Shown one piece after another: positions 44,161 to 55,766 of a stretch of 64,000 bases of DNA. Position 1 is the first letter of the stretch; every line of letters begins with the position of its first letter. A model generated the notes under the pieces. The model was not told where the DNA came from. It ran no database searches and saw only the letters and a program-made list of their open reading frames with translations. The translations under genes and the position numbers were made by a program. The stretch is from Porphyra umbilicalis (lineage: Eukaryota; Rhodophyta; Bangiophyceae; Bangiales; Bangiaceae), in NCBI GenBank assembly GCA_002049455.2, contig KV918896.1, positions 1 to 64,000 of the forward strand, in the 5' to 3' direction.

Positions 44161-45805
44161 AATGCCGGATCGAAAAAGCTCCACATCCTAAGAACGGGCC
44201 AATCAGCTTCGCGCATTTGCTCCTGTGACCCAACCGGGATCACCTCGGATGGAGTTGAAGACCTGACTCGGATCAAAGGGTGTTCCACTGCAGCACACTT
44301 CACCGTGAGTGGCCAGAGTATCAGCTGTAAACTGTAAGCTGTTCATATGTCAGATCTAATTCGATGTAGCCCACGAGGGTTGCCTCGTGGAAGTGCTTTT
44401 GTCAAAGTAGCCTTCGAGAAATGTCAGGTGATCCAGTGCCATGCCCATTTAAACACGTCGCCGCCGTCGTGCCCGGCACCCACAGTCGCTTTTCATGCGC
44501 GACCGCCCCCGATCGACCGCTACAACCTGACCGCCACTGGCATCGTCTCTGCTCGGCAATCGCACTCAACACCCTTTTGTCACCACCATCCCCACCACTC
44601 GCACAAACCATCATCCCCACCATCATTACCGCTCGGTGACCTCCAGGGGCCGCGGAGGTGGGCGCGGCAGCAGGGGGGGGGGGGGGGGGGGGGGGGGGGG
44701 ACGTGGCGGACGGGGGAGGGGTGGGCAGGCTGACTTGGTCGTTGGTGTTTTGGGCGGGGGCGGTGTGCTTGATGGGGGGGACGGGGGGGGCGCAGTTGCC
44801 GCGGTGGCTGCGCCGGAGAGGCATCACACCACTGCCGACGACGACGCCGACGACGACGGGCTGTCCGACCCAGAGGAGGAGGACGACGGTAGCAAGAGCT
44901 TCCTGCCGTGCTTGTAGTGTGCGGCGTGGCTCGGGGGGGGCCGAGGCGAGGGGGGGGGGAGGCTAGGGGGGGGGGGATGCGAGGGGGGGGGGGATGCGAG
45001 GGGGGGGGGGGGCGATGGGGGGGGAGGCGAGGGGAGAGGGGGGGCATGGGGGGGGGGGGGGGGGGGGCGAGCGTGGGGGTACGGGGGACGGTAAGAGCGT
45101 AGAGGTACGCTGTCTTCCGGAGTGAAAATTTTCGTCTTCCCTTCCCCTTTCGACGGGCGAAAGGCCGTCAGAAGGGCCCCCAGAGCGATTCTAAGTCCGA
45201 GGCCGGCAACCATTTGTCGTCACAGAAACACGTTCCACCACTCACAGCTCGGACTTCCTAGCCTGGTGTGGGTACTCGTCGCAGCGTCCGACTCGGTTGC
45301 AATCGCCCGATCGACGTCGCCACCCACCTACTCGCTTCCCCCCCCCCCCACTCGACTCAACAAACTCGCTCCACAGGGTGGACCTGCTCCTTGGAGGTGC
45401 TCCCCCTTTCGCCAGAGGGCACCATCACGCCTACCCGGAGGCCTCTATCATAGGGGGAGGTCGTGCTTTTTTTTTTCCCCTCCGTGAGAGCGGCGCACAT
45501 GGTGGCACCCGACCGTGGACCGAGTTGCGGCGGACAAGCGCAGCAGTCCCCGCAGACGAGTTGATAGTGTATCAATAAACTATATTCTCAGCTGCCTTCT
45601 CGGCCCCACTGTGTCACTGCTCCGACTACTCCCCCAACTCGTCCTCCCCCACCCCAGAGCACCGTGGGCGTTGGGCAGATGGCCACGTCGCCGCCCATCA
45701 CACCCCAGCATATTCTCCAAGTCCGCCCCGCCGCGCGCCATCCCCACGGTGCCAAGACCTGCATCCCCCCGCCACGAGGGGCCTCCATCATCGGGTGCCG
45801 GTACG
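44161..45805. other. Intergenic with extreme G runs, no gene assigned
   Basis: A 28-base G run at 44673-44700 and many shorter G runs between 44930 and 45070 dominate. A 93-codon frame across the first run (44636-44917) ends with an acidic tail (D-D-D-A-D-D-D-G-L-S-D-P-E-E-E-D-D), but its Gly tract depends on run length, so I do not call it. 45120-45800 has no supported frame and may hold the 3' flank of the hAT gene. Confidence 0.4.
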
Positions 45806-48219
45806 CTAGAACTTGAAAAAAGTCTCGACGATGGCATCGAGGTCCGCTGCCAGGATCGGCGTCTCGTCGTCGCTCTCGCCATCGCCATCAGCCAGCCAGT
45901 CGCCGGCGGCGTCCAGCGCCAGCGCCTGACCAATCACACCGGCGACGTCAAGCGGTTGGCCTCCGGCTGCCGCTGGGCCGTCCAACGCAGCCAGAGCGGC
46001 CGCGACGGCATCATCCACGTCGCCGAGTAGCTCATCCCCGCCGCCATCGGGCATCCCACCGTTGCCCCCACCGCCCCCACCGCCGCGTGCCGCGGGGGGC
46101 GATGGAGGGGCAGCTACGGGGGGGAATCGGTGGGCGGCTCCAGGAGGGTGTTGTGTGGAACCAGCGGGGAGTGGGGGGGCGGCATCAGCAGGGAGCGGGG
46201 GGGCGGCACCTGGGGGAAGCGCGGGGGCAGCACCGAGAGCCCCACCGGCGGGCACATCGAGTCCCCCCAGCGCCCAGCCGAGGCCGTCCACGTCATGGCC
46301 GTCGACCAGCCTAATGAGCAGCTGCTCAACTGGCGAGCGGGTGTAGTCGCCGATAATGTCGCCCCACCGTAGTTGCTTCTGGTTGACAATAATTCTCCAC
46401 TGCTTGTCCACCTTTTCGTCGAGAGTACGGTTTCGCGTCCGGGACAGCACCAAAGAGAGGGCCTTGAAAGTCCGTTCCGAGCCAGCTGAGGACGTCGGCA
46501 AAATGAAAAGCCGGCTGGCTAAGAAGAGGAGCGTCGGCCATTTCGCACATAGCTCCCACCAGATGGCGGGGTGAAGCAGTCGGCCGCACAAGGCCGAGGT
46601 GCGCACGTCTGTTTGGCGTAGGAAGCTGCCCAGCTCCCGGAGGATGACATCCTCCAACGCCGCGTCGCCGTCACATAGGGAGTGCACAGCACGCCCGCGG
46701 GTTGTCGGCAGATGCTCGCCGCCCCAAAGATCCACGCCAACCTACTGGCGGCAGGGGGCGTAAAATGGGTCTAAGAAAAAGGCAAGAACCATGAGGGGGT
46801 GGGAGTAGGAGGAAAACCGAGCAACCAAGCTGTCCAAAATAAAAGAGCGCGTCGCACCCAGCACTCCAAACATATTCCCACGTAAAATAATATGCCGAGC
46901 GGAAAACAAACCCAAGACGGAAGAGAGAGGAGAGGCGTCCGCCTCAAGCGACGCGGACATGCGGAAGAGTAGGTGAAGGCACGGCAGCAGGTCGCTGGCA
47001 GTAGCCTCAACGGCCCCGTCGTTGACGGCGGCGGCGACGACGGGAGGAACGGCGAAGGCAATACCAGCAGGCTTGTGGGAATTGAAAAGTAACACCCTGC
47101 GGAGGCCAGGAAGGTTGTCGATGAAGGAGCGCAGTGTCAGGCTCTGTCCAACCCAGCGAGTCGGGCTGAATGTCCGTAGCTCGCTGGTCTAGTTCCCTGC
47201 AGCCTTCTGGATGGCCCGGTCCTCGGCCAACTCCGCGCGCCCCCTCACACAGCGCCGAAAAAAAACAGTACTGGCAATCACCGACTTCAGCATCGCTGAG
47301 AAGGGCGCACGGGCGCACAGATCCTTGCTAAAAAGGTTGACAGCGTGCGCAAAGCAACCGTAGGAAGCCAACACCAACCCGTCGGCCTCGGCGGCGTTCC
47401 GCATTGACACCATTTCCGACGCGTTGTCAGTGCACAGAGCCCACAGCCTGCGGCTGCCAAGTGCTTGAAGCCGTTGGCTCTTTGCCGTCGCTGGCCACTT
47501 ATGTAACACATCTGTCACAGGATGGTGGAGGTACGAAGGCAAACAAGCACGAAAAGCGAGGAGCAGGTTGGGGGCGGATGCGACCATGGCACCCAATCGA
47601 AAAGACCTAACAAGGAGCGGTCTGGGGAGACACCCCATCACATTGTACGTCGTCTTTCCATTGAAGTCCCCCGCACCGTCAAGGGTCAAAGCCACTGTGT
47701 CGGCGGCACGCAAAGCCGCGTCGACGCGAGCCGCCACCTGCCCACTGGCAGTGTGCAGGCGCGAGCCCCCCACTTTGAGTTGATCACCAGGCCCGGAAAA
47801 GCGACCACCAGAGATGAGCGAAAAAAAACTCTTCCACTCGGGCGAGTGAATCACGGAAAAAGGCACCCCACTCCCAAAAACCAGAGATGCACACCGTTGC
47901 TCCCAGTCATCCAAAACAGCAGGATCCAGGGGTGGCAAGATCTGGGCACCCGAGGAGCCCGCTCGGCCCGCCGCGCCCACCCCCCTGAGCTTACGGCCGC
48001 ACCCACCACCGAAGCCCGCATCGTCGGATCAAGTGCATGCGCCTCTTCACATTCCAAAAGATGCCCCTTCGCCCGTGTAGCGTTGTGGGACATGTTACGG
48101 TAAGTTGTGCAAAGCGGGGCGGGGCACGACAGTAGCCGCTTACCATCCACAACCGTTACCTTAATAAACCTCCACAATGGTGCAGCAGCCTTCTCCTTCC
48201 GAATGGGGGGAGGCACCAT
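45806..48219 (-). pseudogene. hAT-family transposase, degenerate
   Basis: hAT transposases cut and paste DNA with a split RNase-H fold and a C-terminal dimerisation domain. From the ATG at 48219 there is a BED-type finger (C-P-A-P-L-C...H-L-L-E-C). In the next segment (about 47980-47192) lie the first Asp (T-L-D-G-A-G-D-F), the second (C-T-D-N-A-S-E-M) and the C-x2-H motif (G-C-F-A-H-A-V-N-L). The C-terminal segment has S-S-A-G-S-E-R-T-F with the third acidic residue and the dimerisation helix (R-T-L-D-E-K-V). Breaks: a frame change near 47965 at a G6 tract, in-frame TAG at 47189 and in-frame TAG at 46742. The second TAG lies in a GTAGGT donor-like site, so an intron is possible there, but the first does not. 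Probably inactive. TIRs and 8-bp TSD were not found. Confidence 0.85.
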
Positions 48220-49064
48220 GGTGGCAGAAAGGTGTGGGGGACGGGAAGGATGGGTGTAGGAAGCACAGAGACAATGATCGACGAAGGGGCCGTGTGCAAC
48301 TGACGACGGGCGGTGACGACCATATTGACGACGGTGGCCGCGGCAGTGGCGCGGCGAGATACAAATCTGCACCCATGAAGCGCCGCTGGGACGCTTGAGC
48401 CACTCAGAACGAGACACGTTTGTAATACAGCGTAAGAATTTCACGTTACGTGAAAGTCACGAAGGAAAGGGTCTGTGCGAGGGGCCTTGAAATTTCATTG
48501 AAATTACACAACGTGGCGTAAGAATGCACATGTCTTAAAGAGCGTAGGTTGGTAGGCGTCGCGGTCGGGGCGCCAGCGGCGGTGTAGCCGATTATAATTG
48601 CTGGACCCTGTGATACACGTGGGTCTCACGTGTCTCCCTCTCATTCGTGCAGACCTAGACGCCAGCCCGGATCATGGTGTCATAGGTGCATTCTATTCGT
48701 CAGATCTATGTGCCTGGAGCAACGACAGCCGCTCAATCGAATCAATGGCAGCCGCACAGTCCGTTAGGGTGCCTCCCAGGCCCTTTCCAGAGTCTCATTC
48801 ATTGAGCTTCTTTGATCATCAGGCCAATGAGGAGCCGGCCTCAGTCTCACCCTCAAATTCCAGCCGAGTGGGATTTTGCGAATTCCTAACTCCTCGAAGT
48901 GGAGCTTTTTTGATCCGGCATTTCCCGTAGGGCAGTGGACACATTGCACCAGCCCTTCTCCAACGAGCTACACATAAGGACAGGGCTGGCTGAGTCCTAT
49001 TTAACATGAAGTAGCGACGATGCGGCACTTCCTCGCACGGCAGTGCATGACAGGATGGCAGACA
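48220..49064. other. Intergenic, no gene assigned
   Basis: Upstream flank of the hAT gene. A short stretch near 48895-48935 (GGAGCTTTTTTGATCCGGCA) is also found inverted near 44155-44180, so part of this DNA is repeat-related. Confidence 0.35.
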
Positions 49065-49200
49065 TACAGCCGTTCTCTCAAAAACCTCGCACGCCAACTA
49101 TTGCACCACTCTGACAAATCGGCCTCTGCGACCCCGTGAAGGCCGATTTGTCAGAGAGGTGCAACAGTTGGCGTGCGAGGTTTTTGAGAGAACGGCTGTA
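49065..49200. repeat. Near-perfect 136-bp hairpin
   Basis: Two 61-base arms (starting TACAGCCGTTCTCTCAAAAA at 49065 and ending at 49200) are reverse complements with 2 mismatches and a 14-base loop (about 49126-49139). The sequence is not GC-biased like the surrounding satellites. It could be a small foldback transposon or an RNA hairpin precursor. Confidence 0.9.
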
Positions 49201-49329
49201 CCTTCTTTGAAGACTGAAACAGACTTAGGCATTCAAAAACTCACTAACCATCATAAAGAGAGCCGTTACTTGATCCAGTTCCTGGCAGTCGAGTAACCAA
49301 CCCACGAGACAAACCAACAGCGGCGCCGA

Positions 49330-49460
49330 ACAGAATGGCGTTCTGTTCGGCGTGTGTTACCCAACAGACGGGCCCAACAAATGGCCTTCTGTTCGGCTGT
49401 GGCCCAACAGCGATTCTGTTCGGCGTTCTGTTGGGCTGCCGCCTGCAGCGACGGTGCGCT
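49330..49460. repeat. Short palindrome cluster related to 43.0-43.4 kb
   Basis: Repeats GCCGAACAGAATGGCGTTCT, CCAACAGACGGGCCCAACA and GGGCTGCCGCCTGCAGCGAC, all shared with the foldback at 43044-43440. Probably a partial copy of the same family. Confidence 0.75.
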
Positions 49461-50216
49461 CGGCGGGACCGCCGCGTGACGCGGCGCCGGGGTCGCGTCC
49501 CCCCGGCGCGGCCGACACCCGCCCCTCCACTGCCCCACAGGGGTGCCACCGACTGTGGCGGGCGGACGCCGCCGGGACGGTGGGCGCGGCGTCAGCGTCG
49601 GCGGCGCCACCCCCCCCCCCTTCCAGGCCTCGCGAGTGCGGGGCAAGGGCGGCGGCCGGATCCGTGGCCCCCATCGTCAGCTTTGACTCGAATCCTCATC
49701 CGGACCCATTTTTCGATGACACCCGATGACTGCCTAAAGGCCTCATCCGCAAAGCATCTCGATGGGATTGCGATGACCATCTTTCCTCGATGATGTTTTG
49801 ACGCTCGATGAGCTTTTACTCATCAAGGCAGGGACCAGCAGACAATCGGCAGTGACGGGACTATTTTCGACAGTGAAGGAACCACCCAATAGAACGCTTG
49901 TTCTTCAGGATGCAATCACTCAATGAGGTGACACGGAAAAGGAGAACAATGTGCCGACAAAGCCTGCACGCTGGAGCGGCTCTGGGAGGCCTTCTCTTTT
50001 CCTCTCCACGGCACTGGCTAGTGCTTTTCCCACGTCACTCGTTGCTGTTCCTTGAAGAGTGCATCATGGGACACACAGTGGTGCACAGAACAGATCGAAA
50101 CTCGGTCGCGCAGATGCCACCAGGGGCAGTACAAGTCGACTGTGACAATGCCACCAACAGCCACTCGGCCGGGCGCAGCGGGTTGCCCACATCACCGGGA
50201 CGCTCGCACGCCACCC
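49461..50216. other. Intergenic, GATGA-rich repeat fragment
   Basis: 49685-49810 has repeated CGATGA/TCATCC motifs also seen at 60628-60740. No gene is supported. Confidence 0.35.
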
Positions 50217-53200
50217 CTACTCCAGCACGTTCCCCCCGAGCTTCTCCTCCTCCAGCCCTTCGTAACCGTCGACGTCCGAGCCATCGGCAACTCGGCCGCG
50301 GCCGTCACCCCCCTCCCCACGCTCCCCATCTTCCCCCGAGTCCCCGCTCCCCTCGCACCCGTCCTCCTCCTCGTTCTCTCCGTAGCCAACTCGGGCGGCA
50401 GCAGCGTCGCCACGGTTTTGGGCACCAGGGCTCATACCCCGTCCCCCTCTCGTCCCCTCCGTCATCCCCACCCCGCAACGGTCATCACCTTGGTCGCTCT
50501 GTGTTGAGCATGGCTCAGCAATTCCATTTGTCTATACTTACCCGGTTGAGCATTGGGACTCAGTTTTGGGTATTTACCTATGCACTTGTTGTATGTTTCG
50601 TACTTGTGTGTACTTGATTTGTTGGTCTCGTAGTGGGCACTCTCTGCTGGGGTGAGCTCGGGGGGGGGACTTGTGTGGGGATGTGCATGCCTCGTTCTGG
50701 GAGGTGCGCCGCGGCCCGCGCGCACTGAGAACTGAGGCACGTGGGTGTGCTCCGAGAGCGGGCTGCCCGACGACCTGTCCTGGGGCCGCCTGGGGTACAT
50801 TAGGTGGCTGGACACGGCCCAGGACCTCTGCCATAGTAAAACAACGCACCCACTTGACCACACCGACTTCACACTCTGCACACCCTCCTTAGCAGCTGTG
50901 GAGACAGTGTCGTCGGTTGGCAGATACGCGGCTCCGAAATCGTCCCCTTCGCCGGCGCCCAAACCCGGCGCCCCACCTCCGCTCCCGTCCACTGCGCCGC
51001 CGTCGCCGTCTGCAGCGGCATGAATGGCGGACGTAGGTCCAGCAGGACCATCCAAGTTCGTCGCGCCGACCTCCATCTGCGACGGATTGGCGTCACTGAT
51101 GTCGGCCGGGTCGGCCGCGGGCATGCCAGCGGCCACGTCATCGAAGTAGTCCCGCGATGCGGCGGCATCGATAAAACACATGCCGTTGGCGACACGCGCG
51201 TCCGTGGGTAGCCACTCCCGCAGAGGGCTCGCCTCCACCACCCACCGCCGAAACGAGCTGGCGTTGCCGTTCTGCTTGCGCTTGCGCCGGCGCGCGTACA
51301 CCATCAGCTCGTGCCGAGCCATGCTGGAAATGAGGAGGTAGTATCCGACGGTGAGGACGACGTACTCGCCACCACCTGGGCCCTGCTGCTTGACGATGCG
51401 GCAGTGTGCCCCGATGGACTCAAAAAAAGCCCTCGCCATGGCGAGGATGGCCTTCTGCCCCTTCTCGGACGTCGCAAACTCGTTGTTGACGGGCCACAAA
51501 TCGGCTGTCGCCTTGTTGACAGGGGGGACCAGCCCTAGCGCTGCCCATAACGGGGGAGGGCACCAAAGCTTTTACTTGCCCGTGAGACGGGGGATGATCA
51601 GGTTGAGCGGAACGGTGAGCTTCTTGGGCTTGGCCTTGCAGCCCGTCTCTGTATCGACCTTCGACGTGGGTAGCAGGCGCTTGCTGTGAACGTACGTCTC
51701 CGCCGCCGCCGCATTGCCGCCGCGCACGCGCTGGGCCGCCTCGTACAGAATGTCCATTGCCCGACCCGGGTGGGCCAACACCTCCGAGCTGGTCTTCGTC
51801 TTGGCCGCCAACGTCAAGTGCGCCTCGCGCGCGTTGACCCGGACTAGGTCCATCTCCGCGCTGTTCTTGGCCGCGATGGCAAGCTTCTCCGCCACGGTCC
51901 GCATGGAAAACGGCACCTCCGCCTCCGTCTTGACGACCTTCTCGTCCTTGACTGGCCCGCCAACGGCGGGTTTGTAATTGTCGCGCAGCTTGACGATGGC
52001 GCGAACCGTCTTCTCCTGCCCAACCCCCTACGTGTCCACCTTTTGAGCGAGGCGGCTCAAGTCGTCACGCAGGCGCTGGCGCTCCTGGGCCGCGTCGGCC
52101 AGCTCCACGCACAGGGGCTGCATACCGTCCATGACGGCCTTAACGCGCGCCGCGTCCGCCGCCGTCAAAGGCGTACTCTTGGCGGTGGGAGGCTTCTTTC
52201 CACTCTGAGCAGCACGTCCAACTGCTGCTGTGTCCGCCACCGGCAGCTTCGCACGAGCGGCGAGCATTGCTGCCGCCGTCACGACCTTGGTCGCGGTAGC
52301 CACATTGAAATCCTTAGTTTTCTTGGACGGCTGCGCCTTCTCGGTAGCCCCCCCCGACCGCTTTGGTGCCGCGGAGCGCAGCACCGCCTTCTCCAAGCTT
52401 GGGGGAGGGCCTGGACGCCGAGGCGGTGAGGCAAGGCCACTTGAAAACCCGGAGGCCAACGTGCTGACCGGTCGACGCGCGGGCAGGGAGAGCCCACCGC
52501 CACCCAAATCGACGATGACGTCCTTGTGCAGCGGGCACTGGGAACCATTGCGCTGCGGCGCAAGGCCAGATGACCACGCGGCCAGTAACGGAGTTTGGGA
52601 GCCAGCATGCGCCGTAGGCACAGCTGACAGGGCACCGGCAGAGGACGAAGACAGGTGATGCGGACGACACGCAGCAGCGGATACGGCCCGCTTCGGGCCG
52701 GCGGTAGTTGAAGCGTCAGCCAGAGAGGCCGTTGGCGAAGACACCGGCGTCGTCGTCTTGACGGGTGGGGGAGACACAGGAGGCGGCAAAGGCCTCGTCG
52801 AGTAGCGCGCGTGCTCCGGCCGGGGGACGACGAGGCGTCCACCAGAGTCTTACCGCCGAGACGCAACAGCGCGCGCGAGCAGGTTGGTCTCAATGTTTGC
52901 CGCCAAGTGCGTCACGGTTCGGGGCTTCCGGCGGCTCTGGAAGTTGGTCAGGGTCTGCGACTCGGGAGTCATGTGGGCCACCGGGTCCGCTGTATTGTCG
53001 GCTGGAGGGGGCGCTGGCAAACTGTCACCGGCCACCCCGTCGGCGACATTGCCAGTGCCATCGTGAGTTCCACGAACAAAAGCCTGTACGGGTGCCGCCG
53101 AAGACGACGCAGATGCGTCATGGCCGCGCGGGCCCAGGACGTCGGGCGCCGACGCCGGTGTAGGACACGGACCGCCCATGATTGGCACGCCTCACGGCTG

Positions 53201-53647
53201 CATGGGCGCCGTCGCTACAGTCGGTGAGCCCTGCCTGCCGACTCCGCACCATGCAACGATAGGTAGACTCTCAAGCCGCAAGCCCGTGCGGTCGGCGTCT
53301 TCCGCGGGCGACGGGCAGGGGGCCTGCCATGGCTCTCCCACGCCAGCAGCCAGCAGGCCACCCGCAGGGATGTCGTCCACCCCGCCACCAGACGGTACCA
53401 GAACGACCGGAGGCTGCGTCGGCGGCGTGGAAGCCGTCGCCGTCGCACTGGACGCATTCGCTCGCCCTGCAACGACCGCCGGCTGAGCGGAAGCGGCAGC
53501 GGCCCGTGCGGCCTGCTCCCACGCCTTCATCTCCGCCGCGGCAGCCGCCGCCCGCACTGCAGTCAGCACCTTCATTCTTTCCGCGCCAAGGTACTTCGGC
53601 CGAGCACCGCTGGAAGACCCACCGCTTCGCCGCGAGCCGCCGCCCAT
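50217..53647 (-). CDS. Unknown multi-exon gene carrying a solo LTR
   Basis: A single minus-strand frame can be followed from the ATG at 53647 (M-G-G-G-S-R-R-S) to the stop at 50217. It is interrupted by four in-frame stops at 53192 (TGA), 52850 (TAA), 52028 (TAG) and 51572 (TAA). Each stop is inside a donor-like GT site (GTGAGG, GTAAGA, GTAGGG, GTAAAA), so they may mark introns; exact acceptors were not fixed. The pieces show an Ala/Glu helical N terminus and a Pro/Ser-rich middle with K-K-T-K. Then come a charged helix (A-A-Q-E-R-Q-R-L-R-D-D-L), an ordered region near 51500-51200 (Y-Y-L-L-I-S-S-M-A-R-H-E-L) with R-R-R-K-R-K, and an acidic Gly/Glu-rich tail. A copia solo LTR (50502-50873) lies in the last exon; without it and one TSD copy the frame is continuous. 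No family recognised. Confidence 0.55.
50502..50873 (+). mobile_element. Solo copia LTR
   Basis: 372 bp, same family as 3651-4023, TG...CA ended, with a perfect 5-bp TSD CTCTG (50497-50501 and 50874-50878). Solo LTRs arise by recombination between the two LTRs of a full element. It is in reverse orientation to the host gene. Confidence 0.97.
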
Positions 53648-55766
53648 CAGTAGTAGTCCACAGGAGTGAACAGTTAGAGAGAGAACAGAGTGGAAAAGGG
53701 GGTGTAGGAGTTGAAAAACAAAGCCGCGTCTGGCCAGCAAGGAGTCGAGGGCGGTGGCGAGTGGTTAGCGACCCGCGTCGGGGCCGCGAGGTGGTGGTCA
53801 TCGTACGGCTGTGTCACTCGCTACCGTCGCTCTCTCTCGCCCTCAGTTGATAAAGGGTCGCGACGAACCATCTCAAGCAGCTCACGTCGGCAGCGTGGCC
53901 ACAGCCCTCGACCTGGTGCCCCACTGGGCGGTGGGTGGCCGTCGGGCTTACGCTATGGGCTGCGTCAGGACAGGGCGGGAGTCAGACCAGGAACCGAACA
54001 AAGGCGGGCAGCCTGTGCAGAGGGTGGGTGCGGGGTTTGCCAACGGAACCCTGATGAACCGACACCGCGCGCCATGGCGCCAAAAACGGGCGGGAGTCAG
54101 AAAAGCAAGAGCGTGCCAGTCCCGTCGACATGGTGGTGCCGCGGCGCCGTCCTTAGACACTCAAGCCAAAGCAGGCTCAGACATGGAAGCGCCTTCGACA
54201 AACGAACCGACCAGAGGCGCTAGGACGCAGCGGCTCGCTTGCTCGTCACCAGCGCATCCAGACACAGAGTACCCCCCCCGCGTTGCCCGCCATCACCTCC
54301 GACAACGGACCATCAATAGCGCGCGTTGCCACCCTTGCTCACGCCGCGCCACAAAGACGCCGAAGTCATGCGCGGCTGCAACTGGAGGTGGTGTGCTGAT
54401 TGACAGTCAAGCGACGCCCTGAGCTGCAGCGTCGATCCGCCACCCGTAGTTGGATATCCACGTCGATTGAGCGCAACCAAACTGATCGATTGGCACTTAT
54501 CTGCCTTGTTTGACGCTACCGCTATCATAAGAACCTTTGGTGGCATTTCTATTCGTCGACGGTTCTTGGCCAATTAGTTCTTTCGGGGCCCGCAACAAAA
54601 TTCGTGGATCTAGGTACTTATCTTGTTCTATTTAACGGAGCCTTCGGGCAAGCAGCGCGGTACCTTGAGTTTTGAAGTGGTCCAAGCGTTGGCAACCGGC
54701 ACGCGACTCCCGCACTCTGTGCAGGGGCCCTTCCCGTCGCTTCACCAGCGGCGGTCATCCCCCGATGCCCTTCAGCGGTGCTGGCTGCATCGGTGACATC
54801 CGCTGTGCCCGCGAGAAGCTGCATGTGGAGCCCTCAACACGCTCCCTCATCTTCCCGGTGGGACATCCGGGAGAAAGCCGCAATAGTGGACCATCGGCGC
54901 CGGCGGGCAGGCCTCGCCGTGGGATCTCGTGATGCGTCCTGTGGCGAGACGCATGGTAGGGGCGGCGGGCTCCCTTGCACTCGGAGAGCCACTGGGAGGA
55001 TGCCTGCCTCGCGTGCCGGTCGCCTGCAAGTCGTGAATTGAGGGGCGCTTGTGAGATAGCAGGGACGGTGCGAGCAGCGGCAGCTGAGTGCTGAGTGGTG
55101 TCGCGCGGCGCCAAGCCTCGACTCGTGGACGGTGGTATGTCCGGGTGGGGGTCTTGCACGCTCTGTGGCCTCAGTTAGTGGCCTTGCGCAACCGAGAGCG
55201 AGGATTTACCTTTTGGGTACTGCACGAGAGCTGGCAGCCAGGGGGTTCTGTGGCAGTGGACTGACTGCGCGGTGCGCTGACCTCTGCCCGCTCAATCTGG
55301 TGTGAGTGGTCTCTTTTTTGGCCCATTGTCCACTTGATCACAGCCCCATCCCGGTGTGATGCATGCTCCGTCGACGGGTGCCTCCGTCGCGACGGCGCGC
55401 TGTACCGCTGCGGCCCATCAATGCGCTTTGATGACGGCCACTTGACCGTGGCCGGCTCAGTGTGTATCCGTGAGCCAGTGGCATCCTAGTGGATTTTGCT
55501 CGCCGTTGTTGTACGTTGAGAGGGGCGACTATCACGCCACGCGGTGACTATGTCTGCATGTTGGACTGCTTGTTGCACGCCGGGTGCGTACGTATTCTTT
55601 GGACGCTCGTGTTTGCCAGCGGGACCATTGTATATTGGAAGAATGAGGGGTTGCCTCCGCACGCACCGAGCGCCATCTCTGACCGTTAGAGCTATTGTCA
55701 CTGACTCATCTCTTTGTTCTATCTTGCATCACTGGTCTACCCGTTTTGACTCACAGGCACGCTGCC
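53648..55766. other. Intergenic between divergent genes
   Basis: Lies between the minus-strand gene ending at 53647 and the plus-strand KDZ-like gene, so it may hold both promoters. Only short frames are present. A 20-40-base pyrimidine-rich tract precedes the ATG at 55767. Confidence 0.4.

Noticed and set aside
44636-44917. Gly-rich frame with acidic tail across the G28 run
   Set aside because: Frame depends on the exact length of a homopolymer; no independent support.
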